Shown piece by piece: positions 8,363 through 17,376 of a DNA stretch of 64,000 bases. The notes under the pieces were generated by a model. The model did not search any database, was not told the origin of the DNA, and worked only from the letters and a program-made list of their open reading frames with translations. The first letter of the stretch is position 1. Every line of letters begins with the position of its first letter. The DNA lies in the NCBI GenBank assembly GCA_029976075.1, contig JARKNW010000032.1, positions 1 through 64,000 on the forward strand, written 5' to 3'. Source of the stretch: Pleomorphomonas sp. GTDB lineage: Bacteria; Pseudomonadota; Alphaproteobacteria; Rhizobiales; Pleomorphomonadaceae. The translations under genes were made by a program, and so were the position numbers.

Positions 8363-9643
8363 TCAGCCGCCCATCTGCGCTTTCAGCCGGGCGAAGGACT
8401 CGTTCATCTCGGCGTCGGCCGCCTGACAGCCCGCGGCGATGGTCTCCTGGCCGGACATCATTGCCGTATAGTGGCGAATGAAGATCTTCTCGATTTCCTG
8501 GAAGTTGGCGGGCGACGGAACCGCGTGGGCGAATGGCAGCGTCTCGTAGTAGAGGAAGGCGCTGGGCGGGAAGGAGAGGAAGGCTTCCGTCGACGCCGCA
8601 GACTTGCGACCGGGCACGCCGCCGCCGCGCTCACCCTGTTCGCGCTGGGTTTCCTCGGAGGTCAGTTCGAGGACCAGCGCCTTGGCGAGATCGGGCTGTT
8701 CGGTCTTTGCGGCGATGGCGTAGGCGCCGAAGCCGATGATGGTGCCTTCCTCGGTCTTCTTCGGCGGAACGGCGATGTCCATGTTGACTTTGTTGGTCTT
8801 GGCGTTCTGGACGATCCACTGGCCACGGCTGACCATCGCCACCTGTCCGGCGACGAACTGGTTGTCCATGGTCTCGGCCCCTGGGATGGGCGATACCCCG
8901 TCGACATGGATGAGGTCGTGCAGGAATTGCAGCGTCTCGGCCACCTTCGGGTCGAGCATATTGGACGCCGTCCAGTCCTTGTTGAGAATGCTTGTACCGT
9001 TGCTGAAGAACCAGGACTGTGCGGAGAAGTTCTGGTTGGGCACTTCGTAGCCGAACTGCGTCGTATTGCCGGCGCTGTCCTTGATGGTCAGCTTCTTGGC
9101 GGCTTCGCGGAACTCGTCCCAGGTCCAGTCCCGCTTGGGATAGGAAATGCCAGCCTTGTCGAACAGATCACGGTTATAGTTCACCATGATGTTGTTCCAG
9201 GTGATCGGGATGAAGTCGATCGCTCCCTTGTAGGCACAATGCTCGAACAGGCTCGGCGCGAAGTCCGAGAAGCTGGGATTGGCCTTGATGAAGTCGTTGA
9301 GCGGCATGAACAGCCCGCGTGCAGAGAACGACTGGAAGGTCTCGATGGCGGTGCCATAGACGTCGGCGGGTGATCCCGAGGTGAACTGACCGATGACTTT
9401 GGTTACGTAATCTCCCCAGCCAGTTGATATTGGGTCGATCGATACGACAACCTCGACGTTGGGGTATTTTTTATTGAACCGCTTGATGGCGTCCTTGATG
9501 CCTGCCAGTTCTGCATCCCCTCCGAAGGCTTGCAAGCGCAGCGTGGCCGACACATCGGACTGAGCGAAGGCGCGGGACAGGCCGATGCCGGCTGCCAACG
9601 CGGCCGACGAAAGCAACACGCCGCGACGAGTGATGTTGGTCAT
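8363..9643 (-). CDS. Extracellular sugar-binding protein (Tat signal), GH116 operon
   Basis: Periplasmic solute-binding protein (426 aa) of the CUT1 importer and first gene of the operon. The N-terminus MTNITRRGVLLSSAALAAG is a twin-arginine signal with probable cleavage after AFA-Q. The mature part is of the family 1 type (ATLRLQAFGGDAELAGIKDA, then a conserved SPADVYG block). The ATG at 9643 has a strong GGAGGAG ribosome site 6-7 bases upstream. The 5' region, shared with the divergent LacI gene, carries two identical palindromic operators, so the operon is very probably repressed by that LacI protein and induced by the imported sugar or its breakdown product. Confidence 0.93.
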   Translation of the reverse strand: MTNITRRGVLLSSAALAAGIGLSRAFAQSDVSATLRLQAFGGDAELAGIKDAIKRFNKKYPNVEVVVSIDPISTGWGDYVTKVIGQFTSGSPADVYGTAIETFQSFSARGLFMPLNDFIKANPSFSDFAPSLFEHCAYKGAIDFIPITWNNIMVNYNRDLFDKAGISYPKRDWTWDEFREAAKKLTIKDSAGNTTQFGYEVPNQNFSAQSWFFSNGTSILNKDWTASNMLDPKVAETLQFLHDLIHVDGVSPIPGAETMDNQFVAGQVAMVSRGQWIVQNAKTNKVNMDIAVPPKKTEEGTIIGFGAYAIAAKTEQPDLAKALVLELTSEETQREQGERGGGVPGRKSAASTEAFLSFPPSAFLYYETLPFAHAVPSPANFQEIEKIFIRHYTAMMSGQETIAAGCQAADAEMNESFARLKAQMGG

Positions 9644-9690
9644 TCATTCTCCTCCCTGATGTCCGAAAGGCTCCTCAGTCCTTCGGAACA

Positions 9691-9702
9691 CGAAACGTTT
9701 CG
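9691..9702. promoter_or_regulatory. LacI-type operator O1
   Basis: Perfect 12-bp palindrome CGAAACGTTTCG with the central CG step typical of LacI-family operators. It is one of two identical copies between the divergent SBP and lacI genes, nearer the SBP side. The flanks extend the symmetry at two further positions (AC on the left, GT on the right). Confidence 0.8.
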
Positions 9703-9757
9703 CGTGAAATTTTGCCTATATCGCTCGATATGCAGGCCAACTCAATGTTTGATTGCG

Positions 9758-9769
9758 CGAAACGTTTCG
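9758..9769. promoter_or_regulatory. LacI-type operator O2
   Basis: Second exact copy of CGAAACGTTTCG, with its centre 67 bp from O1. It sits next to an AT-rich stretch (ATAATACATA, 9771-9780) that could hold the lacI promoter -10. This suggests autoregulation and possibly looping between two repressor-bound sites. Confidence 0.8.
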
Positions 9770-9824
9770 TATAATACATATTCTCAATGCCGTGGCAAGG
9801 CGATTGATTCCGGGAGAAGCGAGC

Positions 9825-10832
9825 GTGCCGACGATCAAGGACGTGGCGAAACATGCGGGCGTCGCGATATCAACCGCCTCAGCGGCCATAAACAGGTCAG
9901 CTCCAGTCAGCGACGAAATCATCGCAAAGGTTGAGGAAGCAGTTCGAGCCATCGGCTACATTCCCCATGGTGCTGCCCAAAGCTTGCGCAGCGGGCATTC
10001 GCGCCTGATCGGCCTTATCGTGCCGAATATTTCCAATACCCATTTCTCGATTATTGCCCGCGTCGTGGAGAACATATGTCTGAAGGCAGGCTACATGTCG
10101 GTGGTATTCTCGACCGGGCAGGATGATGATCGCGAAAACCAAATCCTTCGTATGATGCGGCAACAGCGTGTCGCCGGCTTGATCATCGTCCCAACCCAGT
10201 CGCACGCAGAACACGGCAGAAGGCTGAGGGCGGAGATACATGTTCCGACGGTCTTGCTCGATATGCCGGTTGAGGGGCTGAGCTACGACGTCGTCAAGCT
10301 CGACAATATCGCTGCTACACGTATTGCAACCGCGCACCTTCTAGGGCTGGGGCATCGCCGCATTGGTGCCATATGCGGTCTGCCCGGACTCCTCACCAGC
10401 CAGGATCGCCTATCAGGCTATCTGGACGCACAAGTTGCCGCCGGCATTGCGATCGATGCTGGACTTCAGGTGCGGGGAGACTATTCGCAGCCGATCGCTT
10501 TTGAGGCGACAAGGGAACTCATGAGACGGCATGATCGACCGACCGCGCTCGTGTCCTTCTCCAACGAGATGAGTATTGGTGCCATGTTGGCGCTCAGAGA
10601 GTGCGGACTGCGCATTCCGGACGATGTGTCGTTGGTCGGCGTCGACGATTTCTACTTCGCGGGTTTGCTCGATCCGCCACCGACGGTCATTCGTGTTCCT
10701 ATTCACGAAATGGCGGAACGTTCGATCAAGCTTCTTCTGGATGAAATAGAGAGCAAGCGTTCGCCCATTGGCAAATTTGAGGTCTTTCCGCCCGAGTTGG
10801 TAACGCGGGCGTCCTGCCGACGGATCGGGTGA
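9825..10832 (+). CDS. LacI-family transcriptional repressor of the GH116 operon
   Basis: DNA-binding sugar-responsive repressor (335 aa). The helix-turn-helix starts at once (VPTIKDVAKHAGVAISTASA), then a hinge RAIGYIPHGAAQSLRSG and a periplasmic-binding-protein-like effector domain ending NPPT-type (LDPPPTVIRVPIHEMAERS). The start is set at GTG 9825, with GGGAGAAG 5 bases upstream, because family members begin with xTIKDVA; the upstream in-frame extension has no homology. It is transcribed divergently from the SBP operon and flanked by the two CGAAACGTTTCG operators. One oddity is a helix-3 region reading TASAAINRS rather than the usual TVSRALN, which may shift DNA specificity. Confidence 0.92.
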   Translation: MPTIKDVAKHAGVAISTASAAINRSAPVSDEIIAKVEEAVRAIGYIPHGAAQSLRSGHSRLIGLIVPNISNTHFSIIARVVENICLKAGYMSVVFSTGQDDDRENQILRMMRQQRVAGLIIVPTQSHAEHGRRLRAEIHVPTVLLDMPVEGLSYDVVKLDNIAATRIATAHLLGLGHRRIGAICGLPGLLTSQDRLSGYLDAQVAAGIAIDAGLQVRGDYSQPIAFEATRELMRRHDRPTALVSFSNEMSIGAMLALRECGLRIPDDVSLVGVDDFYFAGLLDPPPTVIRVPIHEMAERSIKLLLDEIESKRSPIGKFEVFPPELVTRASCRRIG

Positions 10833-10863
10833 ATGGGCCGACCCGCCAGCTGACATCTTCCTT

Positions 10864-11919
10864 CTAGAGGCGGCGCTTCGTCTCGGCATCGAACAGATGG
10901 AGCGGACCGTCATCGAGTGAAAGCCACACGGACTGCTGTTCATGAAGGGCGACGCGATCGCGGAACAGCCCGACCACCTCGGCGCCACCTGCGTCAAACA
11001 CCGCATAGGTTTCCGACCCCGTCGGCTCGACCACCTTGACGGTGGCTGAAAGCCCTTCTGTCTCGGCGATGCGAATATTCTCCGGCCGCTTTCCTAGAAG
11101 AACGCGCTGGCCTTCCTCGATCCCGTTGGGAAGGGAAGCGGCGACCGTGCCGCCGTTGTCGAGCACGATGCCGCTTCCCTGACGCCGCCCCGGGAGGATG
11201 TTCATTGAGGGGGAGCCAATGAACTGGGCGACGAACGTGTTTTCCGGTCGATCGTAGAGGTCGATCGGTGCGCCAGCCTGTTCGACCCGGCCGGCCTGCA
11301 TGACGACGATGCGGTCGGCGAGCGTCATCGCCTCCACCTGATCGTGCGTTACGTAGACCGTGGTGGTGCCGAGCCGCCGGTGCAGTGCCTTGATTTCGGC
11401 GCGCATGGAGACACGCAGCTTGGCGTCGAGGTTGGAGAGGGGCTCATCGAACAGGAAAACCTGTGGATTGCGGACGATCGACCGGCCCATGGCGACGCGC
11501 TGCCGCTGACCGCCGGAAAGCTGCCGCGGATAGCGATCAAGCAGAGGGGTGAGGCCGAGGATCTCGGCCGCCGCCTTGACCTTCTGGTCCTTCTCTGCGG
11601 CAGGCGCCTTGGCCAGGGTCAGCGAAAAGGCCATGTTCTGCGCCACGGTCATGTGCGGATAGAGCGCGTAGTTCTGGAACACCATGGAGATGTCGCGCGC
11701 CTTGGGCGGCAGGTCGTTGACCACCCGACCTCCGATGGAGATCGTGCCGCCCGAGATATCCTCGAGGCCGGCGATCATCCGCAGCAGCGTCGACTTGCCG
11801 CAACCGGATGGGCCGACCAGCACGACGAACTCCCCGTCGGAAATGTCGACGGAGACGCCGTGGATGACTTTGGCGGCGCCAAAATTCTTGACCACATCGC
11901 GGATCGAGACCGAAGCCAT
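10864..11919 (-). CDS. Sugar ABC transporter ATPase (UgpC/MsmX class), ARH operon
   Basis: ATPase (351 aa), last gene of the second minus-strand importer operon. It has Walker [10 protein letters not shown], signature [15 protein letters not shown], Walker [12 protein letters not shown], the H-loop [13 protein letters not shown] and a C-terminal TOBE-like domain. The start has GGAGAAAACAAA before the ATG. It lies 22 bases after the ADP-ribosylglycohydrolase-family gene and converges with the GH116-operon lacI gene (31-base gap). It is assigned to this importer by position only; ATPases of this class can be shared between importers. Confidence 0.93.
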   Translation of the reverse strand: MASVSIRDVVKNFGAAKVIHGVSVDISDGEFVVLVGPSGCGKSTLLRMIAGLEDISGGTISIGGRVVNDLPPKARDISMVFQNYALYPHMTVAQNMAFSLTLAKAPAAEKDQKVKAAAEILGLTPLLDRYPRQLSGGQRQRVAMGRSIVRNPQVFLFDEPLSNLDAKLRVSMRAEIKALHRRLGTTTVYVTHDQVEAMTLADRIVVMQAGRVEQAGAPIDLYDRPENTFVAQFIGSPSMNILPGRRQGSGIVLDNGGTVAASLPNGIEEGQRVLLGKRPENIRIAETEGLSATVKVVEPTGSETYAVFDAGGAEVVGLFRDRVALHEQQSVWLSLDDGPLHLFDAETKRRL

Positions 11920-11941
11920 TTTGTTTTCTCCTTGTCCGGTC

Positions 11942-14050
11942 TCAGGCGGCCGAGACTGTCACGTAGTCTGTCGACAGCGCACCTTCGTGAACGACGAGGC
12001 CGATACCGCCATCGGTCAAGGCGGTGTCGCTGTCGTCGCGAGCCTCAAGGCTCACGCCGCCTGCCACGACCGAGAGAGTGCCGCCGATGGCCAGGACCCG
12101 CATCGGCACTGCCTTCTCGAAGACGAAGTCGAATGCCGTCTCGGCAAGTACCGTCACCGTCTCGTCGCGAACCTTGACGATCTGAAGCCGCCCGTCACGA
12201 ACCAGCCGAATGCCATAGTAGCGGCGCAGTCCCTGAACGCGGACCGCGAGGCCACCATAGTTGCCGAGGTGGACCGTCAAGTCGGTCTTTACCGCGTAAT
12301 CGGTCCACTCGCGCGTGCCATGGCTGACCATGCCCTCGCCAACCGCCTGCGAGATTCGGAAGCTCGGCGGGAACAGCTTGGAGAAGAAGCTGACACCGTT
12401 TACCCAAGCCATGCGCCAAAAATCGCTTTCCGCCTTGGGACGGCGCAGCGTGACCTCCGGTGCCCCATCCCAGCGCAGCCAGTCGACCAGGATACGGCCG
12501 TCGGCTCGCTTCGCCGCGGTACTGATGGCAACGCCGACCTCGCCGATCGGTTGACCGTCGAACTCCGGCAGACGCCATTCGAGAATCGTCTCTTCTCCGG
12601 GTGCCAGTTTCGTCGGCTTGGCGTCGACGTCGTACAGACGGTCCTTGTCTCCAAATACCTTGATCGTCAGGCAGACGTCGACGGTGCCGGCATTGTCCTT
12701 GGGTGCAGCGACACGCGCGCGCACCGTCTGGCCGGGATAGACCGTTGGCGTCGCCATCAGCTCGTAGGTCCGCATTTCCGTAACACCGGGTGGTGCAAAC
12801 GTCGGTGTGGTCGCGGCGGCGACCTGTCCTGGAGCCAGCTGCGTATAGGCAATCTCAAGGGCACGTCCACGTTCGAAGAAGGTGTTGCCCACGCGAAGGG
12901 CGGGATTGGCCGTTGGCCGCATATCCGGACGGAAGCCTTGGACGCTGCCCGGCAGCGAGAAGTGGAAGCGAGCCCCGTCCTTGGGAGAGGGTAGGGGCGC
13001 TTCGCCTGCCAGTCGCCGGCCGAGGTTCGCAACATAGTAGGCGATACGCGCGGCGTCATTGATGCCGTTGCCGCCGTCGGCCGAGGAGATGAGGAGACGA
13101 TCGGCGACCGGGCCGCGCCAGTCAGGGCCTGCCTCGATACCGTCGAGGCCGAGCATCAAACCGCTGAGGCAGCCGACGTTGCCGGCGTTGCAGTCGGTGT
13201 CCCAACCGGACGTGTTGACGATGCGCTGCGCCGCCTGGAAGTCATGTGGCGCGTAGAGAACCGCCATGATCATCAGGGCATGGTTGGGCACGACGTGGCA
13301 GTTGCCTGGGAACTTGTCGTAGCCGTAGGTGTCCTGGATGAGCTGCCGCGTCGTCAGCCAGTCAGGGTTCTCGGAATGCCAGCGGCGGATGTCGGCGATC
13401 AGCTTGGCGATCAGGCAGTCGTCGGGGACGACCGAAAGGCCAGTGTCGATCAGGTGATCGATGTCGCGGGAAACGAACGCCTCCGCCTCCATGGCCGCCC
13501 AGAGGGCTGCGGCGTGAACGGACTCGCCATCGTGGCTGACCCGACCGGCAGCGCGGGCGAGGCGCGCGGCAAGCTTGGGTTGGCCCGGCGCCACCATCGC
13601 CCATCCGTCGATGAAGATCTGGGCACCGATCTGCTCGGCTACCGTCGAACCGTTGACGGCGATGGAGCCGGAGGCCGGTGCGGCGATGCCGCGCTTGAGA
13701 TTGAGCCAGGCGGTGTGCTCGGTCGAGTTGCCGTTGCCACCCCACCAAAGGATCGAGCGGTGCTCGATCAGGTAGTTGAGCCAGGCTTTGCCGATATCCT
13801 CCGACGAAAGATCCGGCGAGACGCCATAATCCTCGAGAGCTCTCAGGAAGGTAAAGGTGCCGGCCACATCGTCGTCGGTGACGACGAGGTGCTGGCCGAG
13901 CCGCTCGTGGACGTAGTAGTCGATCGGCCCGAGCTTCTCCATGATCTTGGCATAGGTCCAGCCCTCGAAGGGACGGCCGAGATAGACGCCGATCAGCTTG
14001 CCTAGGACGCCGGCGTAAACACGCTCGAGATAGTCGGAGGGGAGGGACAT
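11942..14050 (-). CDS. ADP-ribosylglycohydrolase-family protein with large C-terminal domain
   Basis: Predicted Mg-dependent glycohydrolase (702 aa) of the DraG/ARH fold, encoded between the permeases and the ATPase of a sugar importer. Residues 1 to about 360 carry the fold: [18 protein letters not shown] (15-31), the metal site TDDD at 58-61, [20 protein letters not shown] at 172-191 and [12 protein letters not shown] at 282-293. So the usual Asp ligands are present, while the first motif lacks the common GDA. The remaining 340 residues have no motif I recognise and look beta-rich. The ATG at 14050 was chosen because homology begins at once and the 35-base spacing from the permease fits; the upstream open frame overlaps the permease. 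There is no signal peptide. A substrate with an N- or O-ribosyl type bond is possible but unproven. Confidence 0.85.
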   Translation of the reverse strand: MSLPSDYLERVYAGVLGKLIGVYLGRPFEGWTYAKIMEKLGPIDYYVHERLGQHLVVTDDDVAGTFTFLRALEDYGVSPDLSSEDIGKAWLNYLIEHRSILWWGGNGNSTEHTAWLNLKRGIAAPASGSIAVNGSTVAEQIGAQIFIDGWAMVAPGQPKLAARLARAAGRVSHDGESVHAAALWAAMEAEAFVSRDIDHLIDTGLSVVPDDCLIAKLIADIRRWHSENPDWLTTRQLIQDTYGYDKFPGNCHVVPNHALMIMAVLYAPHDFQAAQRIVNTSGWDTDCNAGNVGCLSGLMLGLDGIEAGPDWRGPVADRLLISSADGGNGINDAARIAYYVANLGRRLAGEAPLPSPKDGARFHFSLPGSVQGFRPDMRPTANPALRVGNTFFERGRALEIAYTQLAPGQVAAATTPTFAPPGVTEMRTYELMATPTVYPGQTVRARVAAPKDNAGTVDVCLTIKVFGDKDRLYDVDAKPTKLAPGEETILEWRLPEFDGQPIGEVGVAISTAAKRADGRILVDWLRWDGAPEVTLRRPKAESDFWRMAWVNGVSFFSKLFPPSFRISQAVGEGMVSHGTREWTDYAVKTDLTVHLGNYGGLAVRVQGLRRYYGIRLVRDGRLQIVKVRDETVTVLAETAFDFVFEKAVPMRVLAIGGTLSVVAGGVSLEARDDSDTALTDGGIGLVVHEGALSTDYVTVSAA

Positions 14051-14085
14051 GAGAAACTCTCCGGTAGGTGTTGCGGGAACGCGGC

Positions 14086-14919
14086 TCAGCCTTTGACCGA
14101 TCCGCCGGCCATGCCTTCGATGAAGCGGCGCTGCAGGGCGATGAACAGGACGATCACCGGCAGCACGATGATGAGCGCCGCCGCCATGATCTCTCCCCAG
14201 TCGGACGTGTACTGGCCGGACAGCAGGAAGAAGGAAACCACGGCCGTCAGTCGATCGGTCCGCTGCAGGAACGTGGTGGCAACCAGGAACTCGTTCCAGG
14301 AATAGAGGCCGATGATCAATGCGACGGTGAGGATGCCGGGCGAGACGATCGGCAGCATCACCTTGGAGAACACCTGCCAGTGGGTGGCTCCGTCGATCAG
14401 CGCCGCCTCTTCCAGTTCCTTCGGAACGGCCAGGAAATAGGTCCTCAGCAGCATTATGGCGAAGGGCGAATAGATCGCCGTGTAGATCAGCGACACCGCG
14501 AAGACATTGTTGATGAGACCGAGTTTGGCGAAACCGAAATAGAGCGGGAACAGGAACAGCTGGATCGGCGCCGTGGTAGTCGCGAGCAGGTAGAAGGTGA
14601 CGATCTTCCAACTCTTGATCTTGCGGCGGGCGAGCACGTAGGCGGTGAGCGAGCCGGTCGAGCAGACCAGCACGATGGTCAGCGCCGCCAGCAGCGCCGA
14701 GTTGAGCATGGTGGTGCCGAAGCGGGCATCATTCCAGGCGCGCACAAAGTTGTCCCAGCGGTAGACTTCCGGCCAAGCGAGCGGGCTCTGGACGATCTGC
14801 GTCGCCGGCTTCAACGAGTTGAGGACGAGAAGGGCGATCGGAAACAGCGTGATCAGCAGGAGGATCGCCAGCGCCGCGTAGGTGAGGACGAAGGTCGTCC
14901 GGCTTTCGATCAATCTCAT
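14086..14919 (-). CDS. CUT1 sugar ABC permease (MalG-type), ARH operon
   Basis: Inner-membrane permease (277 aa). The start ATG at 14919 overlaps the stop of the other permease by 4 bases (14916-14919). The first helix is TYAALAILLLITLFPIALLV, the EAA loop EEAALIDGATHWQVFSKVMLP lies in the middle, and the C-terminus FIEGMAGGSVKG is typical of MalG-like subunits. It forms the channel with the 281-aa permease. The substrate is unknown; the operon's only enzyme is an ADP-ribosylglycohydrolase-family protein. Confidence 0.92.
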   Translation of the reverse strand: MRLIESRTTFVLTYAALAILLLITLFPIALLVLNSLKPATQIVQSPLAWPEVYRWDNFVRAWNDARFGTTMLNSALLAALTIVLVCSTGSLTAYVLARRKIKSWKIVTFYLLATTTAPIQLFLFPLYFGFAKLGLINNVFAVSLIYTAIYSPFAIMLLRTYFLAVPKELEEAALIDGATHWQVFSKVMLPIVSPGILTVALIIGLYSWNEFLVATTFLQRTDRLTAVVSFFLLSGQYTSDWGEIMAAALIIVLPVIVLFIALQRRFIEGMAGGSVKG

Positions 14920-15761
14920 TGGTCGAACTCCTTCGCTTGCAGGCGGATGTAGACGGCGGTAGTCGCAAGGCCGAACAGGCTGATCACCACGGCGACGGCA
15001 GCGGCTTTGCCGACAGCGAGGTCGTAAAAGGCGCTGCGGTAGGCGAGCGTTGACAGCACCTCGCTCGAGAATGCGGGGCCGCCCTGGGTGAGGATGTAGA
15101 CGAAATCGAAGACCAGGAACGACCAGATGATGGTCATGATCATCATCAGCGTGATGGTCGGTCGGATGCCCGGCAGCAATACGTAGCGCAGCATCTGCCA
15201 GAAACTGGCCCCTTCGATGCGGGCTGCCTCGATCTGCTCCTGCGGCACTTGGCGCAGTGCGGCAAAGAAGATGACGCAGAGAAAGCCCCACCAATGCCAG
15301 AGGTCGACGACGGCGATGCCGTAGAGCGCGGTCGATGTCTGCGTCAGTGGATTGGGGACGGGGAAGCCGGCGCGAGTGACGAGCCCGGCAATGCCGGTCA
15401 GCGGCGAATAGATCATGCCTTGCCAGACGCGGGCGGTAATGGCGGTGGCGATCACCATCGGCAGGAAATAGACGACCTGGAAAAGGGAGCTCCCTCTGCG
15501 AGCGATCAGCATCATGGTCGCGGCCAACAGGCCCAAGGCGATCGGTATCGTCAGGAAGATGGCCGTCCAGATCACGTTGTTGCCGAGCGCCATCCAGAAG
15601 ACGCGATCGGCGAGGAGTTGCCTGAAGTTGGCAAGCCCGATGAACACCGGCATGCCGATGCCATCCCACCGGCAGAAGGCGAGCGCGATGGTCAACGCGG
15701 CGGGGATGAAGATGATGACGACGTTGATGAGCAACGTCGGGATCAGATAAAGGCGATGCAT
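14916..15761 (-). CDS. CUT1 sugar ABC permease (MalF-type), ARH operon
   Basis: Inner-membrane permease (281 aa) beginning MHRLYLIPTLLINVVIIFIP with GGAG about 9 bases before the ATG. It has six predicted helices, the EAA loop IEAARIEGASFWQMLRYVLLP, and a periplasmic TQGGPAFSSEVL loop common in MalF-like subunits. It is separated from the binding-protein gene by 153 bases that contain an 11-bp hairpin, and it overlaps the second permease by 4 bases. Confidence 0.92.
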   Translation of the reverse strand: MHRLYLIPTLLINVVIIFIPAALTIALAFCRWDGIGMPVFIGLANFRQLLADRVFWMALGNNVIWTAIFLTIPIALGLLAATMMLIARRGSSLFQVVYFLPMVIATAITARVWQGMIYSPLTGIAGLVTRAGFPVPNPLTQTSTALYGIAVVDLWHWWGFLCVIFFAALRQVPQEQIEAARIEGASFWQMLRYVLLPGIRPTITLMMIMTIIWSFLVFDFVYILTQGGPAFSSEVLSTLAYRSAFYDLAVGKAAAVAVVISLFGLATTAVYIRLQAKEFDQ

Positions 15762-15883
15762 GCGGATGATCTCCGGCGATTGGAAGCGGTCCGAGAGGAG
15801 GTCGCTTCCATCCGTCGTGCTTGAGCCCCGTGCGAAAATGCTGTTTTCCCGACAAGGCGATGCGGCGACAATCGGATAGAGTC

Positions 15884-15906
15884 GGTCGGCGTTCAGAACG
15901 CCGACC
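15884..15906 (-). other. Intercistronic hairpin after the binding-protein gene
   Basis: Near-perfect inverted repeat, GGTCGGCGTTC (15884-15894) with GAACGCCGACC (15896-15906), 8 bases beyond the SBP stop on the minus strand. There is no T-tract, so message stabilisation or partial termination before the permeases is more likely than full termination. Confidence 0.6.
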
Positions 15907-15914
15907 GGTCTACA

Positions 15915-17234
15915 TCAGCGAGATGGCACAGCCGGCACCTTGCCGTCGGCTTTCTCCTGCTGGAAGGTGGCATCGATCTGGGCGAGATAATCGGCAACGG
16001 TTGCGCGGCCGAGCCAGACTTCCTCGATACCGTTGATCAGTTGCGTATCGGTGGCCGGCGGCAGGAAGGTCCAGGATGTGTAGCCGTATTTTTTGTCTCC
16101 TACCGCGTCGGCAAGCGTCTTCATCGTCTCGGCGTAGAGAGCCGGAACCTCGTTGCTGATCTTGACCATGCTGAGGTCTTCAAGCGGCGCGTTCCATTCA
16201 CCCTGCCAGACCGAGTTCATCGCGCTGTAGAACTCCGGCGAGAAGACGTAGTCGATGGCGGCTGCGGCGCCGTCCTGGTTCTGCGAAGCTGCGGCAATCG
16301 ACAGGGTCGAACCGACCCCCAGCGCATAGACTGGTTCGCCGAGCCCGTCGGCGCTCGGGAAACCAACGAAGCCACACTCGTCGGCTTTGTCCTTGAAGTA
16401 GGACTGGATGTACTGGAAGTGCCAGGTCCCGCTCGGCAGCATCGGCGATTTGCCGGCCGCCATCTGCGCGAAGAACTGCTCGGTCTCAAGCGAGAAGTAA
16501 TCAGGGCCGAAATAACCCTTCTGCCACCAGTCGTTCAGCTTGTTGATTGCCGTTACGAAGGGTTCGGCCGTCCAGGGAATTTCGCCTTTCAGCGCCTTGT
16601 AGACGTTCTCGGGTCCGGCGATCGAGTTGAACACGATGGTGACATAGTGCTCGTTGTTGCCGCGCCAACCGGCGTTGCCGGAGGCAAAGGGAACGAGCTT
16701 GGCCTTGAGGGATTCATCGGCCAACGCTTCCAGCTCTGCGATCGTGGTCGGCGCTTTCCAGCCGTTCTTCTCGAGCACGGCCTTGTTGTAGAAGAGGCCC
16801 AGCGTCTCGTAGGTCTTGGGCACGGCGTAGAGCTTGCCGTCGTATTTGCCCATCTCGAGGAAGACCGGCAGGATGCGCTTGTTCCAGCCCAGCTTCTCGG
16901 CATAAGCGTCGAGCGCCAGCAACTGACCGGCACGAGCCATTGGGGCGACATAGCTCGGTCCGGCGGTATAGACCACATCGGGGCCGCTGCCGGACAAGAG
17001 TGCAACGCGCATCTGCTTGTCGAGTTCTGACCCGCGATAGTCGATCGACAGGCTGTAGTCGGGATGACTGGCGTTGAAGCCTGCGATCAAAACCTTGGCA
17101 ATTGCCTCCTGCTGCGCCGGTGCGGCACTCTCGTACCACCACGTCACAGGTTTGCCGGCCGCAAAGGCGAGGCGTCCCATGAGGGGAACGAGAGAAACGC
17201 CCAAGCTGCTCGCAAGAAATGTCCGTCTGTCCAT
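15915..17234 (-). CDS. Extracellular sugar-binding protein (Tat signal), ARH operon
   Basis: Periplasmic solute-binding protein (439 aa) of the second CUT1 importer. The N-terminus MDRRTFLASSLGVSLVP is a twin-arginine signal, with likely cleavage near AFAAG. The mature part has the family 1 pattern (VTWWYESAAPAQQEAIAKVL, GSGPDVVYTAGPSYVAPMA). The ATG at 17234 is chosen over a GTG four codons upstream because GGAGG lies 5 bases before it. The gene follows its lacI gene by 142 bases, then a hairpin and the permeases. The tandem-Trp start of the mature part (WWYE) is compatible with a sugar stacking site. Confidence 0.92.
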   Translation of the reverse strand: MDRRTFLASSLGVSLVPLMGRLAFAAGKPVTWWYESAAPAQQEAIAKVLIAGFNASHPDYSLSIDYRGSELDKQMRVALLSGSGPDVVYTAGPSYVAPMARAGQLLALDAYAEKLGWNKRILPVFLEMGKYDGKLYAVPKTYETLGLFYNKAVLEKNGWKAPTTIAELEALADESLKAKLVPFASGNAGWRGNNEHYVTIVFNSIAGPENVYKALKGEIPWTAEPFVTAINKLNDWWQKGYFGPDYFSLETEQFFAQMAAGKSPMLPSGTWHFQYIQSYFKDKADECGFVGFPSADGLGEPVYALGVGSTLSIAAASQNQDGAAAAIDYVFSPEFYSAMNSVWQGEWNAPLEDLSMVKISNEVPALYAETMKTLADAVGDKKYGYTSWTFLPPATDTQLINGIEEVWLGRATVADYLAQIDATFQQEKADGKVPAVPSR

Positions 17235-17314
17235 GATGTCCTCCACCTTGTTTTTCTTCCCGGTTCGTCGCGTTTGCTGCCTTATCCTATGGATCGCGTG
17301 ACCCGGCTCCTCTC

Positions 17315-17331
17315 CCGGTCGATTAAACCGG
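17315..17331. promoter_or_regulatory. Possible operator upstream of the ARH-operon SBP gene
   Basis: Inverted repeat CCGGT-N7-ACCGG in the 142-base gap between lacI and the SBP gene, about 80 bases upstream of the SBP start. It could be an operator for an internal promoter or an mRNA structure. The evidence is the symmetry and position only. Confidence 0.3.
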
Positions 17332-17376
17332 CCCCTTTGCCGCGCGGCCTGTGCCGGCGGCGAAACTCTATGGTTT

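Noticed and set aside
14051-14611. N-terminal extension of the ADP-ribosylglycohydrolase gene
   Set aside because: The open frame runs through the upstream permease gene out of frame; homology starts at the ATG at 14050.
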